The position numbers and the translations under genes were made by a program. A DNA stretch of 64,000 nt from Sorghum bicolor (lineage: Eukaryota; Streptophyta; Magnoliopsida; Poales; Poaceae), in the NCBI RefSeq assembly GCF_000003195.3, contig NC_012871.2, positions 14,702,293 through 14,766,292 of the forward strand, in the 5' to 3' direction. Positions 1 through 10,372 of the stretch are shown here, piece after piece; the stretch's first letter is position 1; every line of letters begins with the position of its first letter. The notes beneath the pieces are model-generated. The model searched no databases, was not told the DNA's origin, and saw only the letters and a list, made by a program, of their open reading frames with translations.

Positions 1-1725
1 AAGCTTTCAAACTTCAAGATGAAGGATGATGAATCAATACTAGAGATGTTCTATAGGCTCCAAGTCATCATCAATGATCTCAAAGGCCTTGGTGAGAAAG
101 TGAAGGATGAGGACTTCATTCACAAGTTCTTGATGTGCTTGCCCAAGAGGTTCAAGACATTAAGAACAATCATCTTTAGAGGTGGATTGACTGGTGTATC
201 TCCCAATGAGGTACTTGGAGATGTCATGACCGAAGATCAATACAATGACAATGATGATGATGAGGTCATGAAGAAGGATGATGATGACAAGAAGAAGAAG
301 AGTGTAGCATTCAAAGCTAGCTCTTCATCCAAGAGCAAGAACAAGGGCAAGGCCAAGAAGGAAGAATCAAGTGATGAGGAGTGCTCCAATGATGATAGTG
401 ATGATGAAGCACTAGCACTCTTTGTCCGCAAATTTGGCAAGATGATGAAGAAGAAGGGCTATCACACAAGAAAGAGAAGAGATCACTTCAAGAACAAAGA
501 GCATGTGAGGCTATGCTACAAGTGCAAGAGCCCCGATCATATTGTGGCGGATTGTCCTTACAATAGTGACAATGATGAGCATGATAAGAAGAACAAGAAG
601 GAGAAGAAAGAAAAGAAAGAGAAGAAGATGGTCCTCAAGAAGAAGAAGAAGGGTGGATCCTATGTTGTGACATGGGATAGTGATGCCTCTTCGGATGATG
701 ATTCAAGCGATGATGACAAGTCATCTAAGAAGAAGGCACTTGCAAGCATTGCTATCAACAAGCCATCACTCTTCAACACTCCTTCATGCTTCATGGCCAA
801 GGGCCACAAGGTACAATATGATGAGAGTGAAAGTGAAAATCAAAATGAACATGATAGTGATAGTGATGATGAAAATGAATTCACTAATGAACAACTCATG
901 GACATGTTAGAGCAAGCTGATTCACTTATTCAATCTAAAAACAAGAAGTGCAAAGAATTGGCCAAGAAGTTAAAAGCTCTTGAACAATCCTTTGATGAGC
1001 TCAATGCTAATCATGAGAGGCTAGTGGAAGCCCATGAGAAGCTTGGCAAGGCTCACACCAAGCTTGAGAAAGCTCACTCCTTGTTGTTAGAAGAGAACAA
1101 GGAAAAGGTTGTTGTATCATGTGATGTGGGCACAACATATGACTTAATTAAAGAATCATCCAACCCACCTATTGTTGTTGCCACTAACTCTTCTTGTAGG
1201 TTTTCATCCACCACAACCAACTCTACCTCTACTTCTAGTGCCGGTGTCACTTGTGATACCTCACTAAAGGTTGAGAATGAGACTCTCAAGAGAGAGGTGG
1301 ATGAGCTCACTCACGCCCTAGGCAAAGCCTATGGTGGTGAGGCCCGCTTGCTAAAGTGCTTGGGTAGCCAAAGGTTTTCTCTCAACAAAGAGGGATTAGG
1401 CTATACCCCCAAGAAGGGCAAGAAAGCCTTTGCAACTCACAAGCCTAGCTTTGTGAAGAGCAATGGTCGGTATTGCAACAAATGCAAGCAAGTTGGGCAC
1501 CTAGAGCTTAATTGCAATAAAATGAACAAGAACAAGAAAATTGCTAATGTACCTTACATTCCTTTTGATTCTTGCTATGTGCTTACCAAGGGTGAGAAGG
1601 GTGTGCATGCTAAGTTTGTTGGTACACCAATTGTGGGTCCAAAGAAGAAGGCCATTTGGGTACCAAAAAGCTTAGTCACTAACCTTCAAGGACCCAAACA
1701 AGTATGGGTACCTAAGAAACATTGA
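1..1725 (+). CDS. gag: copia gag polyprotein, 5' partial
   Basis: Retroelement capsid/nucleocapsid protein. The frame is open from base 1; the first ATG inside is at 19, but the true start lies upstream. Visible parts in order: a UBN2-type gag segment (roughly the first 60 residues), a long stretch rich in Asp/Lys/Ser, a first zinc knuckle (CYKCKSPDHIVADC), a predicted coiled coil with repeated EKAH/EAHEKL heptads, and a second knuckle (CNKCKQVGHLELNC). Two CCHC knuckles plus coiled coil match Sirevirus gag. It ends at TGA 1723-1725; a TAG follows in the same frame at 1735-1737 before the protease frame opens. Confidence 0.9.
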   Translation, partial: KLSNFKMKDDESILEMFYRLQVIINDLKGLGEKVKDEDFIHKFLMCLPKRFKTLRTIIFRGGLTGVSPNEVLGDVMTEDQYNDNDDDEVMKKDDDDKKKKSVAFKASSSSKSKNKGKAKKEESSDEECSNDDSDDEALALFVRKFGKMMKKKGYHTRKRRDHFKNKEHVRLCYKCKSPDHIVADCPYNSDNDEHDKKNKKEKKEKKEKKMVLKKKKKGGSYVVTWDSDASSDDDSSDDDKSSKKKALASIAINKPSLFNTPSCFMAKGHKVQYDESESENQNEHDSDSDDENEFTNEQLMDMLEQADSLIQSKNKKCKELAKKLKALEQSFDELNANHERLVEAHEKLGKAHTKLEKAHSLLLEENKEKVVVSCDVGTTYDLIKESSNPPIVVATNSSCRFSSTTTNSTSTSSAGVTCDTSLKVENETLKREVDELTHALGKAYGGEARLLKCLGSQRFSLNKEGLGYTPKKGKKAFATHKPSFVKSNGRYCNKCKQVGHLELNCNKMNKNKKIANVPYIPFDSCYVLTKGEKGVHAKFVGTPIVGPKKKAIWVPKSLVTNLQGPKQVWVPKKH

Positions 1726-1737
1726 CTTGTTTTGTAG

Positions 1738-2130
1738 GTAAACTATAAAGCCGGAGGAAGGCATTGGGTGCTTGATAGTGGGTGCACACAACACATGACC
1801 GGTGATTCAAGAATGTTCAATTCAATCAATCCAAATGATGATAATGGTGTTGATAGTATTACATTTGGTGACAATGGCAAAGGCAAAGTCAAAGGGCTTG
1901 GTAAAATTGCTATATCCAATGACTTGAGCATTTCCAATGTGCTACTAGTAGAGAGCTTGAACTTCAACTTGCTATCCGTAGCTAAACTTTGTGATCTTGG
2001 TTTCAAATGCATATTTGGAGTTGATGATGTAGAGATCATAAGTGTAGATGGCTCTAACTTGATATTCAAAGGCTTTAGATATGAGAATCTATACTTGGTT
2101 GATTTCAATGCTAGTGAAGCTCAATTATGA
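1738..2130 (+). CDS. copia aspartic protease region of pol, cut off by TGA
   Basis: Same reading frame as gag, open from 1738 after TGA 1723 and TAG 1735. It shows the copia protease active-site signature WVLDSGCTQHMTG followed by the usual ITFGDNGKGKVKGLG stretch. There is no ATG before the active site, so translation must come from readthrough, recoding or a spliced message. The frame ends at TGA 2128-2130, where the sister element at 63.0 kb has a sense codon (ACA). This TGA is therefore probably a private nonsense mutation that uncouples protease from integrase and reverse transcriptase. Confidence 0.85.
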   Translation, partial: VNYKAGGRHWVLDSGCTQHMTGDSRMFNSINPNDDNGVDSITFGDNGKGKVKGLGKIAISNDLSISNVLLVESLNFNLLSVAKLCDLGFKCIFGVDDVEIISVDGSNLIFKGFRYENLYLVDFNASEAQL

Positions 2131-4959
2131 ACATGCTTGCTCACTAAATCTAGCATGGGTTGGTTATGGCATAGAAGGCTTGGTCATGTTGGTATGAAAC
2201 AATTGAACAAGTTAGTCAAGCATGATCTTGTTAGAGGCTTGAAAGATGTCACATTTGAGAAAGACAAGCTTTGTAGTGCATGTCAAGCCGGAAAACAAGT
2301 TGGCAACACTCATCCAAAGAAGAGCATCATGAGTACATGCAAGGCATTTGAGTTGTTGCACATGGACTTATTTGGACCAACCACATACACAAGCATTGGT
2401 GGAAACAAATATGGATTTGTGATAGTGGATGATTTCACAAGATATACATGGGTATTCTTTCTTAGTGACAAGAGTGATGCTTTTGCAACTTTCAAATCAT
2501 TTGTCAAGAGAACACACAATGAGTTTGAAACAACCATCAAGAAAGTGAGAAGTGACAATGGAAGTGAATTCAAGAATACAAGAGTTGATGAGCTTTGTGA
2601 TGAATTTGGCATTAGGCATCAATTCTCGGCCAAGTACACTCCACAATCAAATGGTCTTATAGAGAGAAAGAATAGAACCTTGATTGACATGGCAAGATCA
2701 ATGTTGAGTGAATACAATGTGAGTCATTCTTTTTGGGCCAAAGCAATCAACACGGCTTGCTACTATAGCAACCGACTCTATTGTCACCCAATGATGGAGA
2801 AGACACCATATGAGCTCTTGAATGGAAGAAAGCCCAACATTGCATACTTTCGGGTTTTTGGTTGCAAATGCTACATATTGAAGAAAGGCACTAGATTGAG
2901 TAAATTTGAGAAGAAATGTGATGAAGGTTTCTTGCTTGGTTACTCCACTACTAGCAAAGCTTATAGAGTTTGGAATTTGGCTAGTGGTACTCTTGAGGAG
3001 GTGTATGATATTGAGTTTGATGAAACCAATGGCTCTCAAGAGGAAGATGAGAATCTAGATGATGTGAGAGGCACTCAATTGGCCGATGCAATGAAGAATA
3101 TGGACATTGGTGATTTAAGTCCTAGAGAGGTGATTGATGTTGAAGATGACAAAGATCAAGTGCTTCCTACCTCTAATGTGCAAGCTAGTGGTTCTCATGA
3201 TCAAAATCAAGCTAGTACAAGTGGTACACAAGTGCAAGATCAACAAGCTAGTACATCATCTCATGATCAACCAAGTGCAAGCAATCAAGTGCAAATACTC
3301 CAACCAATAAATATTGCAAGAGATCATCCATTGGATCATATCATTGGTGATATTCAAAGAGGAGTGCAAACTAGATCAAGATTAGCATCATTTTGTGAGC
3401 ATTTCTCCTTTGTGTCTCACATTGAGCCAAAGAAGATTGATGAAGCATTGAGAGATGTTGATTGGGTAAATGCTATGCATGAAGAGCTAAATAATTTCAA
3501 GAGAAATCAAGTATGGGAATTAGTTGAGAGGCCTAGTGATCACAATGTCATTGGTACTAGATGGGTCTTTCGCAACAAACAAGATCAAAATGGGATAGTT
3601 GTAAGAAACAAAGCAAGATTGGTAGCACAAGGCTATACTCAAGTTGAAGGTCTTGACTTTGGTGAAACATATGCCCCGGTTGCAAGATTGGAAGCAATTA
3701 GGATCTTGTTGGCCTATGCTTGTGCACATAACATCAAGTTATATCAAATGGATGTGAAAAGTGCATTTCTCAAGGGCTACATCAATGAAGAAGTTTATGT
3801 TGAGCAACCTCCCGGTTTTGAAGATGACAAGAAACCCAACCATGTTTACAAGCTAAGAAAGGCATTGTATGGTTTGAAGCAAGCACCAAGAGCATGGTAT
3901 GAGAGATTAAGAGATTTCTTACTCTCTAAAGGTTTCAAGATGGGCAAGGTTGACACCACTCTCTTCACCAAGAAGATTGGCAAAGACTTGTTTGTGTTGC
4001 AAATATATGTTGACGATATCATATTTGGATCAACCAACCAAGAATTTTGTGAGGAGTTTGGCAACATGATGGCTAATGAGTTTGAGATGTCAATAATTGG
4101 AGAACTTAGTTACTTCCTTGGTCTTCAAATCAAGCAATTGAAGAATGGCACATTTGTGAGTCAAGGCAAGTACATAAAAGACATGCTCAAGAAGTTTGGT
4201 ATGGATGATGCAAAATCAATTAGCACTCCAATGGGAACAAATGGAAGCCTAGATAATGATACAAGTGGAAATATGGTGGATCAAAAGTTGTATCGGTCTA
4301 TGATTGGAAGCCTACTCTATGTGACCGCATCAAGACCAGATGTCATGTTTAGTGTATGCATGTGTGCAGGATTCCAAGCCTCACCAAGAGAAAGTCATTT
4401 GAAAGCAACAAATAGAATATTGAGGTACTTGAAGCATACACAAAATGTTGGTTTGTGGTATCCTAAAGGTGCAAAGTTCGAACTTGTTGGATATTCCGAT
4501 TCGGACTATGCGGGATGCAAAGTTGAGAGAAGAAGCATATCGGGCACATGTCAACTATTGGGAAGATCACTTGTCTCATGGTCATCCAAGAAGCAAAATA
4601 GTGTTGCACTATCAACCGCCGAAGCGGAGTACATTGCGGCCGGTAGTTGTTGTGCACAAATCCTATGGATGAAGGCAACTTTGAAGGACTTTGGAATCAA
4701 CTTCAAGCAAGTGCCATTGCTATGTGACAATGAAAGTGTCGTAAAGCTCACCAACAATCCGGTTCAACACTCAAGAACAAAGCACATAGATGTCCGCCAT
4801 CACTTCATAAGAGATCACCAACAAAAAGGGGACATTTGCATTGAGAGCATAGGCACCGATGATCAACTTGCCAATATATTCACCAAGCCACTTGATGAGA
4901 AGAGGTTTTGCAAGCTAAGGAATGAATTGAACATACTTGACTTCTCAAATATGTGTTGA
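2131..4959 (+). CDS. pol: copia pol: integrase, reverse transcriptase, RNase H
   Basis: About 940 residues in the same frame as the protease, beyond TGA 2128. The integrase starts with an HHCC zinc finger (HRRLGHVG ... CSACQAGK). The DDE core follows with [14 protein letters not shown] and the final Glu in [10 protein letters not shown]. Reverse transcriptase shows the start of its domain at [12 protein letters not shown] and the catalytic YVDDIIFGS box. RNase H shows [10 protein letters not shown] and ALSTAEAEY. Domain order integrase before reverse transcriptase is diagnostic of copia. The reading frame is intact to the stop at 4957-4959 (NMC end), so only the TGA at 2128 breaks it. Confidence 0.92.
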   Translation, partial: TCLLTKSSMGWLWHRRLGHVGMKQLNKLVKHDLVRGLKDVTFEKDKLCSACQAGKQVGNTHPKKSIMSTCKAFELLHMDLFGPTTYTSIGGNKYGFVIVDDFTRYTWVFFLSDKSDAFATFKSFVKRTHNEFETTIKKVRSDNGSEFKNTRVDELCDEFGIRHQFSAKYTPQSNGLIERKNRTLIDMARSMLSEYNVSHSFWAKAINTACYYSNRLYCHPMMEKTPYELLNGRKPNIAYFRVFGCKCYILKKGTRLSKFEKKCDEGFLLGYSTTSKAYRVWNLASGTLEEVYDIEFDETNGSQEEDENLDDVRGTQLADAMKNMDIGDLSPREVIDVEDDKDQVLPTSNVQASGSHDQNQASTSGTQVQDQQASTSSHDQPSASNQVQILQPINIARDHPLDHIIGDIQRGVQTRSRLASFCEHFSFVSHIEPKKIDEALRDVDWVNAMHEELNNFKRNQVWELVERPSDHNVIGTRWVFRNKQDQNGIVVRNKARLVAQGYTQVEGLDFGETYAPVARLEAIRILLAYACAHNIKLYQMDVKSAFLKGYINEEVYVEQPPGFEDDKKPNHVYKLRKALYGLKQAPRAWYERLRDFLLSKGFKMGKVDTTLFTKKIGKDLFVLQIYVDDIIFGSTNQEFCEEFGNMMANEFEMSIIGELSYFLGLQIKQLKNGTFVSQGKYIKDMLKKFGMDDAKSISTPMGTNGSLDNDTSGNMVDQKLYRSMIGSLLYVTASRPDVMFSVCMCAGFQASPRESHLKATNRILRYLKHTQNVGLWYPKGAKFELVGYSDSDYAGCKVERRSISGTCQLLGRSLVSWSSKKQNSVALSTAEAEYIAAGSCCAQILWMKATLKDFGINFKQVPLLCDNESVVKLTNNPVQHSRTKHIDVRHHFIRDHQQKGDICIESIGTDDQLANIFTKPLDEKRFCKLRNELNILDFSNMC

Positions 4960-5907
4960 TGCACCCCCACTATATGACATGCCTCTCCTTCGAGCAAAGC
5001 AAGGTGAAATTGTTTGACATATCATCCATCTTTGCTAAGGACTTGTTTAGTGCATCTAGTCATTCCTCCCATGTCTTAGGATCTTTCATAAAAATCAAAT
5101 GAATTTGATGCTTGAATGGTACCACTATTGCTTCTATGCTTGACTTGATCTAGTGGTAGCATATGACATGTTTATGGGCTTGCAATCCTAGTGTTTCATC
5201 TAGAATATGAGCTATAAGTGTTTTAACTCAACATGGTACAAGATAACCCTTATTTGGAGGTGTGAAGAAGCTTGTCCTTGGATCAAACCGAGTTAAATAT
5301 CTTAGGCAAGTAATCTAGATTGGACCAATTTGGGAAAATGATCTCACTTCACATGGATTCACACTAACCTATCTAAAATTTGAGCTCACCTTTTGTGGTC
5401 ATTAATGACAAAGGGGGAGAAATTATAGGAGAAGTACAAAGATAGGGAAGCAACATGATAAAAGAAGGGGATCAATTAAAATTTTGAAGCACACAAGTAG
5501 GGGGAGCAAGCTCATTAACTTGTATGTTGCATTTGAATGTGCATCACATATGGTTGCTTGCATTTGCATTAGTTTTAGAAACTTTCTCTCTGATGCCTTG
5601 CTTGTGTGGTGTATGCTAGTTATAGGTTTGATTGATGAAATGAAGAACTAGCATGCATAGGTAGTGTAACTAGACTTTTAGTTATTTCACAAGTGGTACT
5701 AGAACCTTGTTTATAATGTTGATCTCACGGGGTGTTCTAGTTTTGTGAATGTCTAGTTACTAATGGTGCTAAGGATGGTGTATATTGGCAACTCCGATTG
5801 GTATCACGCTTCAAAGGTCCATTCTTTACACCTTAGCATCATTTGGTAGAAATTGACTCCTATATTTCCTATTCAAGCATATGTGCAAGCTTTCAAATCC
5901 AAACTCT
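4960..5907 (+). other. post-pol non-coding region of the left copia element, first part
   Basis: No supported ORF. The stretch carries GGGGGAG purine runs near 5412 and 5510 of the kind that occur several times between pol and the 3' LTR in Sireviruses. It continues after the CACTA insertion at 10206-10372. The homologous region of the right-hand element is 60155-59993 plus 50595-50147 read in reverse, where about 500 bp equivalent to roughly 5120-5630 here are missing. No env-like ORF is visible. Confidence 0.7.
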
Positions 5908-6753
5908 CACTACAAGAATCCTGTTAATCTATGACAGAAAATTTTCGTCACGGATCATTAAAAAACCGTCACTATACAGCATCGGTGACGGTTTCAGATA
6001 CCGTCATGGATTGAGCGTCATGGATTGTCCTTCGTGACGATTTATCAAAAACCATCACAGATTAACATAATCAGTGACGATTTTAAACCGTCACGGTAGA
6101 GCCCAAGGCCCAATTAACCCAGCCCAAGCCCATTTTCTGTGACAAAAAATAACCGTCATAGATTAAACAGCCACCTCATTTAACACTGACATGGATGCTG
6201 ATGTGGATGTTAAAGCAGCAATGACGTGGACACTGACATCAGCACTGATGTGGACACTGACGTGGATGCTAACAACATTCTTGCTGATTTTTAAAAATCT
6301 CGTAATAACATAAAAAGCATCACATGCAAATAAATCATGTTTTTATTCCATTCTAGTAATCAAATACACCAAACAATATAATGGATCAAGTGTCGTAATG
6401 ACAACTTGTTTCAGTAATCAGATACAAAGTCTCACGTTAATCACAACTCACGTTTCTACTAACCAAATACAAAGTCTTGTAATGCTACACGATTCAGGCT
6501 CTGCAGCAGCTTTCTTGCTACTGAAAACACGATTGTCCATCCTCCAAACTGCACTATTTTCATTTGTCACCCTGCAGCAAAACACAACAACAACGTAAGT
6601 ACAGTCATTCCATTTGATCTGACTGAGTGAATGAAAACATAGTTAGAGAACAACACAATTCACATAATAAAGGAATGCAAAATACAAACCCATTTCTAAC
6701 ATGCGCACAGAACAATGACCAAACCGAGTCATAGACAAAGCCAGCATGTAGGA

Positions 6754-7441
6754 CAGTGGCGGAGCCAGGATTTAAATCTTGGGTATTCCTAGTGTCTGGT
6801 GGGCCACCACTCAGTTGTTGCCTCTAACCTCATGACCGACGTATGTCTTCACCGATCGCCATGTAGGCATAACATAGAGACAGAGGCCGCGTCCGTGCTA
6901 CACGCTTCGCACCACTAGGAGCTCAGGACACTGGAAACCAGCAGTGCCGCCACTACATCATGCCTGGTCGGCAAGGGTTAGAGATTTAGGAATGAGGATT
7001 ATGGAATTGTCTCCTACTCATGCCTCGTTCACTCACACGAAAAGGATACTTTGTTATAGATGTTGCCATGTGCATATTCCGATTTGTCTTAGAAAAGAGT
7101 TTGAAAATAAAATATGATTTGTACTAATATTTGGTGGCATGAGTCAATATGTATGTAGTTTGGAGATAAATAATTAGGTTTTCATTTGTAGAAACAACAT
7201 AATAGAATAATTTTGGCAATCGAGCTAACATAGAACCTATATGGAAAAAAGAATACAAGAATAAACTAAAAAGAATGAGAGAAAAATTTTATTTGGTAAA
7301 TATAAAAATGCTAATATATTAGATATACATATATATAAATATACCTATATATATTTAGTGTATAAAAAGTATATATATTTAGTGTATAAACAAGTTGGGT
7401 ATTCCTGGGAATACCAGGAATACCCACTGTATCCGCCCATG
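6754..7441. mobile_element. hAT-like element nested inside the CACTA transposon, 688 bp
   Basis: An exact 8-bp duplication ATGTAGGA lies on both sides (6746-6753 and 7442-7449), which is the hAT superfamily target length. The ends are imperfect inverted repeats: CAGTGGCGGAGCCAG at the left against CATGGGCGGATACAG read in from the right. Just inside, both ends carry GGGTATTCC motifs in opposite orientation. There is no coding capacity. The boundaries rest on the duplication, so they are quite firm; the family name is inferred. Confidence 0.8.
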
Positions 7442-8754
7442 ATGTAGGAGCTAAAATGCACTGATGTTTGGCCCTTGGCATTTTGCACACTTTTACATAG
7501 GGATTTGACCCCAATTAGTGATTGTATACAAAACAGAAGCAAGTATAAGTGGCATGCTAAGATTTGAAAGGAAGGAGGAAAAAGGCCCATCTTGAGACCT
7601 TTGAACATGTGTTTCCATGTAGGTGTGGCACTGAAAATGTCATTGTAACAGTTTAAAGAACAGAAGAAAGGGCAGACCTGGCCCTCTATAGAACGTCTGT
7701 AACCAAGGGAAATGATATATCTTTAACCTCAGTTTTTGGTATTTGTATCAAAGAATTCGTGGGCCATGTAATAATGCAACAGTTAGCCTTGGAACAGGAC
7801 TGTATTGATATCATTGCAGTTTAATTATATATAATTCAGTCAGAAGGCAATAATAAGGGGAACTATTAACACTAGTATATTGCCCGTGCTAATGCTACGG
7901 TGACATTTAGGACAACACAAATATCGTTGCTGCAAACTTGATCAGAAAAACACATACTCCCGACATATCCCCACATAAGTTATCAACATGGATGCTTCAG
8001 TAAGTTTCAGGCTTTCAGCAATCCAGCGGTTAGACGTTGTCCCATCAGTGTTCTGCTTTATGTTCGTCATGAAACTTAACTTACATCTGCAAAACGCATA
8101 ACATTGGGCATGTCCAGTTTCAGCAATCAATAGACGACATCAAATTACCTATACATCCCAAATGCCAGAAAACACACCACTTGCAATGCAGTACCATATC
8201 AACAAGGCTCACATGCTTAACAAAACCTCACACAGAAATTTTGGATTTTTCCACAGCACAAGCCACAAGATGAAATGTTCAGATTTCATATAGGCTAAAA
8301 TTAGCAAGTTGTACCAGTTCAATCTATAATGGTGTTTATTACTTGATAGTTTGCTAGCAGATTCTAAGCATATATTTCATATAACCTGAACTTATTGTGG
8401 GATTGCTGCTGAATAGCATGTGGTTTTTAAGCTGAATTTGGATTGTTATTTTTTTATTAATCCAAAATTTAAGGATGGGCTTCCAAAAGCCTAATGTGAT
8501 GGGGAGCAGCGGCAACCTACCTGCAATATAGCACCACCAGCTCCGGACTCCGATGAGTTCAACTGCAATGATGTGGTAGCTGTGAGCTATCAGCCCTGCG
8601 TGTATGTCTGCATCAACCTGCCTGTGCTCCTTGTGTGTACTCTGCTAACGAATAAGCAAGCAAAAAGGAATTCCAACGAATCAATCACAACAGCTCAGAA
8701 CTAAATCGAGGCAAACCAGAAGGAGAGGGTGCGGTGCAGAACTTAAAAGGCCGA

Positions 8755-8880
8755 GGGTCCATGAGCGGTGGACCTCAAAACTCTTATGAAAGGGGCTCCG
8801 ACACGGTGGCCTCCAGCAGCGCCGGGTCTGAATCCAGTCGTGGTACCACGGCACGTACTCCCGCATGTACGGCACCATCA
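8755..8880 (-). pseudogene. captured fragment of a NAT9-like N-acetyltransferase exon
   Basis: Read on the minus strand the GC-rich block gives MLMVPYMREYVPWYHDW, then after a one-base frame change DPALLEATVSEPLS, a stop, and after another shift FEVHRSWTLG. This is the order seen near the N-terminus of NAT9-type GNAT acetyltransferases (a VPYM..H/YVP.YH.WM segment, then ASEPL, then the E/QEF..SW segment). Three breaks (two frameshifts, one stop) show it is not functional. It lies wholly inside the CACTA element, so it is best read as host sequence captured by the transposon. Family recognition is from memory of the protein pattern. Confidence 0.6.
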
Positions 8881-10360
8881 GCATCGAGCTCGCGCGGGAG
8901 GAGCCCGGGCATGGGCACCGGCGCTCTGGCTGGATCCCACGGAGAGGTCGCCAGCTCCCCGTCGTCCGCAGCTGGCCGGATCCAATGGAGAGATCGCCGC
9001 TCACCGTCAGAAGCGGCCACCTCCGCCACCGTGCTGGCGCCTCATCGATGACCTCTCCTGCAGCACGACTCCGACCACCTCTCCACTACGGCGGACGGGC
9101 AAACGCAAGGCACGAAAGGGTCGGGTCGCACAACTAGGACACACGAGAGGAGCGGCATGGAGATATCTCTGTGGGTGGAACAGGGCACCGTGGCCATGGC
9201 GGCGCGACGGTAGGGGAGCAGCAGCGGCGATTGAGGAAAAACGAAATTTAGGGTTTGGGAAGCTCACGGGGACGGCAGTTTTATGGGTAACTGCTGCAAT
9301 CGTGGCCGTCAATCGGAATTGGATGGTTCAGATTCAGGAAATCTAGAGCAGGATGACAGGTCACAAGGCCTGCCGCGAATGCGCGGCCCAGGCCCAAGAT
9401 GCTGGGCCTAAAATTTAACAAGTTTTAGACAGGAGCGATTTACTAATTATGTACGTATTTCTTATTTTCCATTAATTAAGCAATCTTGTAAAGTAAATAT
9501 TTTAAGTCAATTATATTCATGTACCAAATATATTTTTAAAATGAAATAGACTGTATATATGTCCTATCATAGATTTTTCAAAAAATTTGAAACCAATTTA
9601 CTACTTTCTACAGTTTAAATGAATTATTGCATGCTTTTAGAAAATAACTTCAACTTGAACTACACGTCCTATCAAACAATATCCAAAAATTTTGAAAAAT
9701 ATATAGGTAATAAGGCATGATGTGTTTGAGCTTATTTCCTCAAAATCAATGGAAAATTAAGTGTTTTGTTAGACATTACTCGAACTACTATTTTGATGAC
9801 TCCAAACAAAAAATTAATAATATCATAAAGTAATAACATATATGCTTGTAACAAAATTGTCCCAACAAAATGCAAGTAATAACAAATTTATTTATTATAA
9901 TATTTTATCAGATTGTCTTTTAGGTTTGATACTTTTTGCAATCATATTTTCTATTTTTCTTTGCACTAAATACAAGTAGTGGGCATACTGTTTTGGGCCA
10001 ACTCGAGTATGACGAATTCGAAATTCATACACCGCGACGATCCTAATAAAATCGTCACCAGTTAGTGGGTTGGGAATATCCAGCGGGCTCATCCTTGACG
10101 AAAAAAATAAATATCGTCACGGATTACATCTATCAGTGGTTGTTAGTGACAGTTTGTAAATCCGTCACCAAGAAATCGTCACGGATGAGCAAGTTTCTTG
10201 TAGTGTCTTAGCACATATGTAGGGGGAGCAATTGCTACCAATTTGGGTTTATGAAACTTGTCCATAACCTTTGCACATGGTAAAATGCTTGGGCAAGCAA
10301 CATAAATCCAAGAAAATTTTATTGAAAATCTTTGTAAAAAGGGTTGTCATCAATTACCAA

Positions 10361-10372
10361 AAAGGGGGAGAT
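10361..10372 (+). other. polypurine tract of the left copia element
   Basis: AAAGGGGGAGA sits directly before the TG that starts the 3' LTR. It is the expected primer site for plus-strand DNA synthesis. The same purine run occurs reversed beside the right-hand LTR at 50149-50160. Confidence 0.85.

Larger units (their letters stand above)
5908..10205. mobile_element. CACTA (En/Spm) transposon, non-autonomous, 4,298 bp
   Basis: Terminal inverted repeats CACTACAAGAA (5908-5918) and TTCTTGTAGTG (10195-10205) are perfect over 11 bp. A 3-bp target duplication tct flanks the element (5905-5907 and 10206-10208), as expected for CACTA elements. Both ends are rich in short subterminal repeats of the CCGTCAC/CGTCACGG type in both orientations (5945-6095 and 10025-10190), the presumed transposase-binding sites. 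No transposase ORF is recognisable. It carries a nested hAT-like element, an antisense gene fragment at about 8.8 kb, and a GC-rich block at 8730-9250 unlike the AT-rich remainder. Confidence 0.93.

Noticed and set aside
6118..6260. Repeated GACGTGGA/GATGTGGA units suspected as a CRISPR-like or satellite array
   Set aside because: Units are irregular, without spacers of uniform length. They belong to the subterminal repeat zone of the CACTA element in a plant genome.
8734..9346. Plus-strand open frames of 90-192 codons in the GC island of the CACTA element
   Set aside because: GC-rich sequence opens several frames at once. The only recognisable signal is on the minus strand and is broken.
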